Assembly: GCA_947599925.1 (NCBI GenBank)
Contig: CANQFT010000015.1
Span: 1-47,754 of the forward strand
Source: an uncultured Oscillospiraceae bacterium
GTDB lineage: Bacteria; Bacillota; Clostridia; Oscillospirales; Oscillospiraceae
Reading direction: 5' to 3'
Length of the DNA: 47,754 nt
Both the position numbers and the translations under genes were made by a program. The notes beneath the pieces are model-generated. The model was given only the letters and a program-made list of their open reading frames with translations, made no database searches and was not told the origin of the DNA. Positions within the stretch are counted from its first letter, which is position 1, and the number at the start of each line of letters is the position of its first letter. Below are positions 22,801 to 30,000 of this stretch, piece by piece.

Positions 22801-24148
22801 ACATTTCAGTGAAGTTGGCTCCCCGCAGGGTGCCCTCCGCGCTCAGACCGTAAGAGGTATGTAAGTGGGCGCCATTTGTGTACTGTGAGAAAATTGAGAT
22901 GTACTCCGTTACTCTGTTGGGCATCCCGGGAAAGCACTGCGAGAAGCACCTAAAGCGGTAGCTCTCTTCTTCGCCTTTTCCATTGTTCACAGTTATGGTA
23001 CTGCTCGCGCCCTCTGGCGTGCCGTAGCTGCCCTTTGTGTCCAGTTCGACGCTATACACGGTAGTATCATTCTCTGTGCTTTTTACCGTGGCCTGGCGTC
23101 CGTTCACAAGCAATGTGGAGCCTTTATCAACTGAAATTTCAAAATTTCCGGTTTTTTCACCGTACCAGATCACGGCGTTATAGTCATTTTCCTTTGTGAC
23201 TACTGTGTTATCCAATCCCTCTTTGTAGAAATTAGTAAGCCGTTGACCGTTCAAAATCTCGGTATTGGTAATAGCTGCCCGCGGATCTACAGTGATTGGA
23301 ACATCAGCAGTATGATCATTGTATGAAATCGTGACGACTGTGTCCGACAACTTCAGAGGCTCCTTCGGATATTCATAGCCGCCCTCGATCTCCGTCTTGG
23401 TGCCGTCACCTTTTACCGCAAAAACCTTCATACCCGCAGGGTTGAAATGATCTCCGACATTGTATGTGGTTTTTGTTGGATACTCTTTCACATAAATGCT
23501 CTTGACGGAATCAGCATCTACATTTCCTCCGGCATTTTCGTCGATACTGAAATGGAAGTTTATTGTCGCTCCGCCGAAGCTGGCCGCCTTAGCATATACG
23601 CTTTGCGTTGCGGCTCCAGCTTGCAGGTCCACGCTGATTCCCTTTGTTTTTTCTTCAGACTGCGCGCTGCCCGGTGCCACCCCCGCAACAAACCGGACCA
23701 AGCCGGTAGAATTCATTGCGGTCGGATTTTCCGTGTCCGCCATAAATACTTGCGAAACGTTTGTTTCCGCTTTTATATTAAATTGGCTGCTAAGGTCACT
23801 GTCATAGGGCAAAACAATATAGACATCGACTTTAATTGTTGTATTTGCATTGCTGTCATCTAATATTACCTCTGGCGCTTTCGCGACGCCGGATATGCCC
23901 TGGATCTTGAAATAGTTTATGAGGTATGGTTCTCCTTTTTTTGTTTGTTTATCAGGAGCGACCCGAAGAAAGGCATTCCCGTCTCCGTAGTCCCCATAGA
24001 GATACAGAGCATCATCTTCTATTTTATAATTCTGCGGTGAATCTGCAAAAGCCGGAAATGTGAGGAAAGATGCGCAAAGCGAAAAGATGAGCGCATAGAG
24101 TACAACATAGTTGAATATTTTGCCGTGGTATCTAATATTGGTCATCAT
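19853..24148 (-). CDS. Large SLH surface protein with Big_3, InlB-type repeat and DUF4430 domains
   Basis: 1431 residues from ATG 24148 (MMTNIRYHGKIFN). The frame stays open to 24259, but that would put 37 residues before the signal peptide and overlap the previous gene. Order: signal peptide to about 34 (FPAFA-DS); region of unknown fold; bacterial Ig-like group 3 domain about 218-288 (KEYPTKTTYNVGDHF); unrecognised surface module about 414-683 with VWVSKNGTDWYALAGSAHY; InlB/Flg_new-type repeat about 803-890 (REFAGWRYEG, LTAVW); DUF4430 about 900-1040 (TMQRGDTVLDLLETAL, GPRSGWMYTLNG, NDKVVLHYVNDYAYE); linker; three SLH modules about 1249-1431. The ribosome site AAAGGAG lies 26 nt upstream, with a small hairpin (GGGCTTGCAGCCC) between it and the start. 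Likely a wall-bound corrinoid-binding or scaffold protein (inference from domain and riboswitch). Confidence 0.85.
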   Translation of the reverse strand: MMTNIRYHGKIFNYVVLYALIFSLCASFLTFPAFADSPQNYKIEDDALYLYGDYGDGNAFLRVAPDKQTKKGEPYLINYFKIQGISGVAKAPEVILDDSNANTTIKVDVYIVLPYDSDLSSQFNIKAETNVSQVFMADTENPTAMNSTGLVRFVAGVAPGSAQSEEKTKGISVDLQAGAATQSVYAKAASFGGATINFHFSIDENAGGNVDADSVKSIYVKEYPTKTTYNVGDHFNPAGMKVFAVKGDGTKTEIEGGYEYPKEPLKLSDTVVTISYNDHTADVPITVDPRAAITNTEILNGQRLTNFYKEGLDNTVVTKENDYNAVIWYGEKTGNFEISVDKGSTLLVNGRQATVKSTENDTTVYSVELDTKGSYGTPEGASSTITVNNGKGEEESYRFRCFSQCFPGMPNRVTEYISIFSQYTNGAHLHTSYGLSAEGTLRGANFTEMSIGSYETGGSTLAGPYSVGNFGSYIIYQFHEPVRNDPSNPYGVDLIVSGNSYNAANGFAEPGQVWVSKNGTDWYALAGSAHYDNACIWDKTITYYSDGTLSEDGGVTRTKAPASIANFPSRKYYPLFDWSTAKNEPDGTRSLTVTGIQLSPGDTNEYGNLLPVDAHFGYVDTAIQGIGLNRPDSDTSVDPYTQAESSTGGKDHYDSFDLDWAVDSSGKPVYLDEVSYVKVQTAAMIWNGAIGEKSTEVSGLRAINTGGAASVGRTDAPASITIDGKALKLEDGKYEYDAEVSGGFTVLVDSSEENVYINDVYSKVCTFFEMPEHQMLRIILQSGEKEPAIYYISLTNSAGQQKTKEVILDANGGLLDPHHDEKGELTGYATLTLTYDNGMVGAEFPVPHPGLGNYTREFAGWRYEGQRYYSAYESWMDGITLTAVWKEKQQDSGGGGGSSANHDIQVSFRLIGSSLAELKDENDGIDLGNGDYKGAEYQTWIPTRTYTMQRGDTVLDLLETALERAGIDYENPSGNYITAIYAPSSMGGHRLAEMTNGPRSGWMYTLNGDHALDSVAEQILHNNDKVVLHYVNDYAYEVADWDKLGEASFPALGDSAYHNAWLKAPDGATGGGASRAEARKTPARTEVSGGKAKVTVQDGDIPTGATGYVVITPDESAADVASVTVTLTAGQVDKVADRSAGLRLECGLGSVSLAARGMKDLGLAQSDAFELSMEKDEKGRISVQAAVNGKAAENVTGGLKVGVPAAEGEVLVLVGPDGAETVVRKSLVENGQIKALLDGSCTVRVIHSSADFSDVADSAWYAGAVDFASGHALFNGTGGNAFSPDAPMTRGMMATVLWRLEGEQDAEATGAFTDVADGTWYTEGVAWASGHGIVEGYGGRFEPDGDITREQLATMLWRYAKDLGMDGTASDDLDGFADGDAVSGYASDAVKWAVGAGLIQGKDGGRLDPAGDATRAEVAAVLERVVRMIVA

Positions 24149-24210
24149 ATTATCAGCAGGGCTGCAAGCCCGTCTCCTTTCTTGTCCGGGATCAACGGAC
24201 ATAATAAAAA

Positions 24211-25170
24211 TTATTGAATGGTGACCTTGCAATATGCTCCGGTGTATTCCATCAGGCAACCGTCCAGCATATCATAGTCCGGAAGTGAGCGAAGCACCTT
24301 ATCCGTTTTCAAAATGGCCTCGCCTGCCGCGATGTTTCCAATGAATGTGACGGTACCGTTGCCATCGGAGGTGGCCTCAAACTCCTTGCCGTCGGAATCG
24401 ATCAGCGTGGCGTTCAAGTTAGCGAAAACGTCACTGTAAGCATACACATACATATCGGGATCCAAACCGGCGTCGATATAAATGCTGCAATTCTGAAGCT
24501 GCACTGTGACGTTATCCCCATCCACATCTGTCACTTCTCCGCGCACAAATTTTGCGGCAACATCTGGGTGATCATTGTTGAGTCCAGACGGCAGATCATA
24601 GTAGAAATAGACGATGTCATCATCGTTGACAGGCGTATCACCGATCAGAGTGCCGATATAGCCACCGGAAACAGCTTCCACAGGGAACATATCATTTACA
24701 CGGAATACCCAGCCGTCAACGCCAAAATTTCCGGTCGTCCGATCCAGTCCGTTATAGGTGACCGTGCCGGCAAATGTTTCGTGCATATCCACGGTTTTCG
24801 TTTCAAACCTAACGGGGCAGTCAGGGGTCGCGTTGGCTGAAAGTAGGACATCCTGTACGCTGATACCGGCGATACCATCACGTTCCGTGGCCACAACAGC
24901 AATGGCGGCTGTAAAAGCCGTATCCGGTGTGGGTTCAAAATATTCCGCGTCAAACTGATCGCCCGCCTCGACAATGAGCGTAACTTCAACTTCCGCGTCT
25001 TCGCTGTAGCCTCCAACGACATAGGCCGACTCCGTATCCGGGTCGTTTCCGGGCAGCCCATCGCCGAGCAGCGGTTTTTCCGCTTCCGCCGCCATCGCCG
25101 TGGCGCTCCTGGCGCATACCATCGCCAGGGCCAATGCCACGGCCAGGAACTTTTTGTTCGCCCTTTTCAT
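24211..25170 (-). CDS. Secreted protein with DUF4430-like region, first gene of the cobalamin operon
   Basis: 319 residues. ATG 25170 (MKRANKKFLAVALALAM) was chosen over GTG 25188 because GAAAGGAAG lies 7 nt before it and the signal peptide then begins properly; cleavage after AMA near residue 28. The middle resembles DUF4430: a corrinoid-cap-like core with VDGWVFRVNDMFPVE, followed by DDDIVYFYYDLP, matching the GWMYKVN...GD.V.W.Y pattern of the other two DUF4430 genes. The C-terminal third (about 205-319) is a beta-rich segment I do not recognise. There is no SLH or sortase signal, so it is either free or held by partners. It is the first gene after the riboswitch, likely the most strongly made when the vitamin is scarce. 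Confidence 0.8.
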   Translation of the reverse strand: MKRANKKFLAVALALAMVCARSATAMAAEAEKPLLGDGLPGNDPDTESAYVVGGYSEDAEVEVTLIVEAGDQFDAEYFEPTPDTAFTAAIAVVATERDGIAGISVQDVLLSANATPDCPVRFETKTVDMHETFAGTVTYNGLDRTTGNFGVDGWVFRVNDMFPVEAVSGGYIGTLIGDTPVNDDDIVYFYYDLPSGLNNDHPDVAAKFVRGEVTDVDGDNVTVQLQNCSIYIDAGLDPDMYVYAYSDVFANLNATLIDSDGKEFEATSDGNGTVTFIGNIAAGEAILKTDKVLRSLPDYDMLDGCLMEYTGAYCKVTIQ

Positions 25171-25406
25171 AACGCATCTTCCTTTCACGATTTTTTATAA
25201 ACGGTCCAAAAGCTGGGCCGCTTATCGGCCAAAAAATGGCAATGGGTCCTGCCAAAGACCCGGCGCCTGTTCCTGCGCCGCCGTCCGCCCCGGCGAGCGC
25301 CGCGCTGTTCGGCCTTTTGACCCGCTCCTGTCATCGCGGATCGCCCCAAGGCCGGTATCTTCTCTTGCTGTGAGCATTCCGCTGTCAACGCCAAGGGGCG
25401 TGAGAT

Positions 25407-25447
25407 ACGCAAAGCAAAAGCGGCCTGACGTTCTCACGTCAAGCCGC
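25407..25447 (-). terminator. Riboswitch expression platform: intrinsic terminator with candidate antiterminator
   Basis: On the minus strand GCGGCTTGACGT (25447-25436) pairs with ACGTCAGGCCGC (25431-25420, one U-G pair), followed by TTTTGCTTT. It lies about 100 nt after the aptamer and about 240 nt before the first gene. CGGATGCG (25452-25445) overlaps the stem base and is complementary to CGCATCCG (25533-25526) just after the aptamer, so the two could pair as an antiterminator. A further hairpin (GCCACGGCA / TGCCGTGGC, 25470-25493) lies between. The stretch 25171-25406 shows no gene. Confidence 0.75.
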
Positions 25448-25544
25448 ATCCGGGTACATCGACAAAACGGCCACGGCAAAAAAATGCCGTGGCGCCGCTG
25501 TCATGATCACCGCTCACATCTAGCTCGGATGCGCCAACCGGTCT

Positions 25545-25754
25545 GTTTCGCGTAGGTCTCCTGACTTGTGCAGAGGGCAGCCTGCTGGCAGCCCGTGCCG
25601 GACGATCGGCCTTCTCGGTTTCTCAATGACCGGCTTTCGCCCTGGGATCGTCCGTCTTCACACTTACAGTCGCGTTACGGTGGGGCTTCGCACCCCTTTG
25701 TCTGTTCCGCCGGGCATGGGCCGGTGGCCTTTAGCTGCGGCGGACACGCGAAAC
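25545..25754 (-). promoter_or_regulatory. Cobalamin riboswitch aptamer
   Basis: Read on the minus strand: closing stem P1 GTTTCGCGT (25754-25746) pairs with ACGCGAAAC (25553-25545). Inside are the family hallmarks in order: CAGCTAAAGGCCACCGG, GGGGTGCGAAGCCCCACC, CGCGACTGTAAG, a GAC...GAAAGCC segment, and the B12 box AAGTCAGGAGACCTACG just before P1 closes. In this class, bound adenosylcobalamin or a related corrinoid turns the downstream genes off. It ties the whole 13657-25170 operon to corrinoid supply. Confidence 0.95.
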
Positions 25755-25790
25755 GGTATTCAATTTTACAGGTCTCCCTGACCAGCGTCT

Positions 25791-25819
25791 ATCATATACC
25801 CCCGTGAACGGAAAGTCAA
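25791..25819 (-). promoter_or_regulatory. Sigma-A promoter of the cobalamin operon
   Basis: Minus strand TTGACT (25819-25814), exactly 17 bp, TATGAT (25796-25791). Transcription would start near 25784, about 30 nt before the riboswitch. Confidence 0.8.
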
Positions 25820-25896
25820 ATAGAAATGTGTCGTCAAGTGTACGGGATGGCCATAGGCCGAGCCAGCCCGCGGCATCACCCTCCCCTGCCTTTTCA

Positions 25897-26110
25897 TTGC
25901 TTACAGCGGTGGAGATCCGCTTGTGACCCAAACCCTGACCCAGACGGGGAGAGGAGAGGGCGAAAAAGGCACGAAACCGCCGGAGCAAGATCCCCAAATC
26001 AGCTGGGGATCCAAAGACCGTGGCTCCAAGCCCCGCCACTCCGACCAAAAAATCCCTGAGACCATACGGTCCCAGGGATTTTTCTTTGCCCATTTTCGTC
26101 CAGCGATATC
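25897..26110 (+). repeat. Dispersed repeat, copy 2, right border of the cobalamin operon
   Basis: Same orientation and block order as 13314-13655, but uninterrupted. The hairpin arms here are GATCCCC (25989-25995) and GGGGATC (26005-26011), where copy 1 has CTCAG and CTGAG; pairing is kept although the bases differ. A second stem GTGGC / GCCAC precedes the terminal CTCCGACCA. The unit ends in a terminator at 26047-26083. It could be a structured RNA gene, a REP-type element or an old attachment site. No protein-like reading frame is conserved between copies. Confidence 0.7.
26047..26083. terminator. Bidirectional terminator within repeat copy 2
   Basis: Inverted repeat AAAAATCCCTGAGACC / GGTCCCAGGGATTTTT around CATACG, nearly identical to 13596-13631. 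It would insulate the cobalamin promoter from genes to the right and end plus-strand transcripts of the repeat. Confidence 0.75.
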
Positions 26111-26160
26111 CCCTTGCCCCAAACCCGACCCATGCGGGAAAATTGTCTGAAACAAGAGAG

Positions 26161-26192
26161 CAGGGACCGCGGCCAAGCCGCGGTCCCTGTTT
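26161..26192. terminator. Long GC-rich hairpin beside the integrase remnant
   Basis: Perfect 13-bp arms CAGGGACCGCGGC (26161-26173) and GCCGCGGTCCCTG (26177-26189) with a 3-nt loop and a short TTT on the plus strand. The T-run is too short for a confident terminator. It lies right after the C-terminal end of the degraded integrase. Confidence 0.5.
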
Positions 26193-26204
26193 ACCTGCAG
26201 TGTT

Positions 26205-26580
26205 CACCGCCCGGGCGATAAAGCGCCCAACTTTGCCCGCCGCGGCCTGTTGCATGGCGGGGTAGCGTGGGTGCAGGCGTCCAGGGCGAAGCCCGCGTAG
26301 GAGTGGCCCAGGATGCTGGAGACGGTCTTTGCGTCCACCCCGTTCTGGAGCGCCATCGTCGCAAAGGTGTGCCGCAGGTCGTGGAAGCGAATGTTCTCGA
26401 TGATGCCCGCCTTTTTGCACAGGGCCTCGCGGAGCCGCCCCACGCAGTCGGGGCCATGCATATTCCCGGCGACAGGGGAGGGGAACATGACCAGGTCAAA
26501 GGGGTGCCTGCGCGGTGCCCCTTGACCAGCAAGTCCACCGTCTCCTTGGGGAGAAAGACTGTGCGGACGCTATTGGTCGT
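26205..26580 (-). pseudogene. Degraded phage/ICE-type tyrosine integrase, C-terminal fragment
   Basis: Pieces of one integrase appear in three frames. They are TTNSVRTVFLPKETVDLLVKGH (near 26580-26515), then MFPSPVAGNMHGPDCVGR through IRFHDLRHTFATMALQNGVDAKTVSSILGHSYAGF (the His-x-x-Arg and LGH boxes), then AMQQAAAGKVGRFIARA near 26255-26211. The N-terminal domain and first catalytic Arg are absent upstream of 26580. At least two frameshifts plus the missing 5' half make it non-functional. It marks an old integration event next to the right border of the cobalamin operon. Confidence 0.8.
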
Positions 26581-26986
26581 CCCTTCGCTTGCGGATGCTG
26601 CCCTCGCCCCGCGGCCATGGGCTGATTATCTGCTCAAAAAAGCCCGCAAGGGAGCCGCCGTCTATGGCGGTGACGGCGCCGACCGCGGCGGCAGATCGAT
26701 CTCTCTTTGCGGCAGTAGGAGTAGGGCAAGCCTCCCGCCACCACAGGAGGGAGCATTTTTTGGCAAGGAGTGGACGATAAGCGGAAAGGAGAGATGAGAC
26801 GAATATCCAGTGGAGGCCGGGAAGTGTAACCGCGGATGTGGACGGGTAAACTGTTGGTACCAGTTCTGGACGAGACATAGCAACCGAGGGAATGTGACCA
26901 CGCGGGCCGCGGCGCCCCGCCCAGGTGAGGCAGATGCAAGCTGATTGACAGTGTGGCGCTGAGGTGTAAACGTCCCTGGTGCGTTT
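26581..26986. other. Intergenic stretch without recognisable gene
   Basis: Open frames here are short, low-quality and overlap on both strands. None has a ribosome site or a recognisable motif. It may contain further decayed integrase sequence. I see no promoter that would serve a neighbour. Confidence 0.5.
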
Positions 26987-27025
26987 TATAAAAAGAGCAG
27001 TGGCGCCGCGAAAACGGCGCCACTG
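26987..27025 (-). terminator. Terminator of the Tad/kinase/SLH operon
   Basis: Perfect 11-bp arms CAGTGGCGCCG / CGGCGCCACTG (26998-27008 and 27015-27025) with CTCTTTTTATA following on the minus strand. It begins 55 bp after the stop of the SLH protein. Confidence 0.85.
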
Positions 27026-27079
27026 ATTTTGCTCTGTGTTAGGGATAAACGAATTGTGCCATATTAGAACAGCGACAGA

Positions 27080-30000
27080 TCACTTGTCGGTCAGATAGGC
27101 GTCCAACCGCTGGACGATGGCGGCCATTTCGGCACGGGTGGCGGGACTCTGGGGCGCCATCAGGTCGCCGCCCACACCCCTGAGGATGCCGATCTGGTAC
27201 AGGCGCTGGAAGGCGGCCAGTTGCTCATTCGTCATTTCAGCGGCATCGCCGAAGACCGGGACTTCCGCGGGAGCGGTATAGGAAACGCCGAGATAGTTCA
27301 GATAGCGCACCAGCGTGGTAGCCAGATCGCCCCGGCTCAGCGGCGGCTGGGCGGCAAAGGTGCCGTCACCCACGATGCCGGAGCGCCAAGCCCAAACAGC
27401 GGCGTTGGTGTACCACTGACCGGGCTCTACGCCGGTGTTTGCAACGTCGGTATTGTTGCTGGGCAGAGTGGCCTTGGCCATGCGGGCCAGGATGGTGGTG
27501 ACCATGGGCTGGGAGATCAGATCGTTGGGGGCGAAGATCTTATCGCTCACGCCGATCATATAGCCGTTCTTTGCCGCCCACATGACCGCGTTGTAATACC
27601 ATGCGTTATTCATCACGTCCTGGAACGTGATCTGAACCGTGGGCTCTTCTTGGACCTCGGGGGGATTGGAAGCGGCGCCGGAGCGGTTGGGATTGCGACG
27701 GCCAGAACTGCTGGAGGGGATGGCGTAGTTCTGGGCGGCGCGCTTCACAGTGTTGGTGTCCGAGGAATTGGTGCGGAACTCGGCGGCCAGGGTGTGAGTG
27801 CCAGAGCCTCTGTTTCTCAGGACCTGGGGCTGGATAACAATGCGGGTACTCCCCTCTTCCAGCGTATAGTCCTTGTTCTTTGTCAGTTTCACGCCGTCCA
27901 AGTAGAAGTACATAAACTGACTCAGGTCGCCGTTGGAGCGGAAAACCTGCTCGGCGGTACCGGTCACGGTGTCATCCACCCGATCCAGGAGCTCGTATCC
28001 CTTATCGGTTGCCGCGTCTACATTTTCAGCGGTGTTGTCCAGAACGGTCAGGGTAAACTCCTTGCTGCTGGTGGTCACAATGCCCACCCCGCCGGGAGCC
28101 TGGTAGGTGACGGTGACGGTAAAGGTATAATCCCCAGCCCGGCCAGTGGGGACGCCGTAGAGCTTGCCGTTGGGGAAAAGGGTGATGCCATCAGGCATTT
28201 TCCCCGTATAGCTGAAGGTCACCGCATCGGCCGCGCCCATGACGTCGGTCTGGATCATACTGTTGTAGGGGACATACCGAACGCCTGTGGCAAGCGTCTC
28301 GGTCACGATCTGCGCCTCCTGCGCCTTACCGGTCAGGTCGAAGGTCAACTCCCCTCCGTTTTCGGACTTGATGGTGATGGTGCCCTCAATGTCGCCGGTG
28401 ACCATACTCCCGTCGGCGTTTTTCTTGGGGAGGAGACGGATCTTGCCCACATTGGGCAGCATACCGATCTGATTGTTATACCCCTCAGATGTTGTGGTGA
28501 AAGGGGCCAGGGTCTTGGTCTCGCCGACGGTCCAGTAGGGGTCCAGTTCCACGTTGGTGGCGTCCAGTTCCACCGACAGGCCCTCCAGCGCCTCATCGCC
28601 AATGTTGGCAAAGAAAATATCGTGGTAGAAGTTGTGGGCGCCGTCCAGCTGGACCCGCCGCACCGGGTTGTTGGGCTCATCCTTGTCTTTGAGTTCGTCG
28701 ATATGGGCGTTGGCATAGAGCTTGGCGCCGGTCTGTTTGGTCACGAAGGTCACCCAGTAGTTCTTGGCCAGGGAGTTGTCCTCCGCCGCGGCGGAATACT
28801 GGATGGCCTTGCCGGAGTGGAAGGTCACCGGGCTCTCACCGCTGACCTGCTTCTCGCCGCTGACCTGCTTTCCGGGCTGGTCTGCCTCATCGCCGGGCTC
28901 CGTCTCCCCAACGGCCGGGGCGCTTTCTTCAGGGTGACCGGCGTAGACGGTCACGCCGTTGCCGGAGTAGAAGGTGGGGTAGATGACGGTCCCGTCCTCC
29001 ACGGCATTTCCGCTGTCCAACAGAAGGACGGTCTGGACGCCGTAGTTGGCGCTGTCCTCGGCGTAGCCGAAGTAATAGCCGTCCACCGTGCCAGGCATAG
29101 CCCAGGTATTCAGGGCCGTTTTCGACTCCTCATCCGCGCCGTACAGCTTTTGCGCGCCGTTCACGTAGAAATAAGTGTCCCGGGAAGCCTCCGGCTCCGG
29201 AGGGGCGTAGGTCGGCGCCACATAGGGAGCGGTCTGAATGATAAACTTGGTGATGGTACCGTCGTACCAGAAGATGGTGAAGTGGACGCCTCCGCTGAAG
29301 TCGGCCTCATAGCCGGCGGCCTCTTCGGGGGAGGAGATGTAGAGCAGCTTGTCTTTGATGTCTGTCTGACCTGCCGCGTCGGACAGGGAGTCGTAATACC
29401 TGGTTCCGGCTACCGCCTTGTCTACATAGTCGGACAGTTTGAGCTCCTCGCTGCCGGTTGCGTTTGTGCCGTTGAAGGAGATCCTCGTGCGGTAGGTGTA
29501 TTTGCCGGTGGCGGGGGTGGCCTCGTCCACCATGGTGAACACGCGGGTCTTGCCGACGAGATGGGTGGAGTTGTATACCGTATCATCGCCAGAGAGGACA
29601 GACCCTATCTCCACACTCATAGTTGGGCCATATACCTTGGCCGCCGCGGTGTCCAGCAGAGGATTTCCCTCCCCTTTGCCGAAGATGGAGAAATAGATCC
29701 CCTTGCTGTAATCAGCCTTGTACCCGTCGCCGAAGAAGTCCTCCTTGATGTCAGGGAGCTCTTCCACATCTTTGAAATCGTTATAGAATTTTTCCATAGA
29801 GGCGACCACTTTTTCCACATAGAGGGAGTAGTCCGCGTTACTGACATCCTCGTGGTCGTATGTGGCGCGGACCAGGAACTCCTCGCCGATCCCCTTTCGA
29901 TTCGTTCTGTATACGTTAAAGTAATAGTAGGTGCCGTTCTCCTCCCAACTCTCAGAAGTGTCATAACTGCCCACGCGGGCGCTCGGGTTTTCCGGATCAT

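Noticed and set aside
26267-27023. Open frames on both strands between the integrase remnant and the Tad operon terminator
   Set aside because: No ribosome sites, no recognisable motifs, mutually overlapping frames, and biased Arg/Pro composition.
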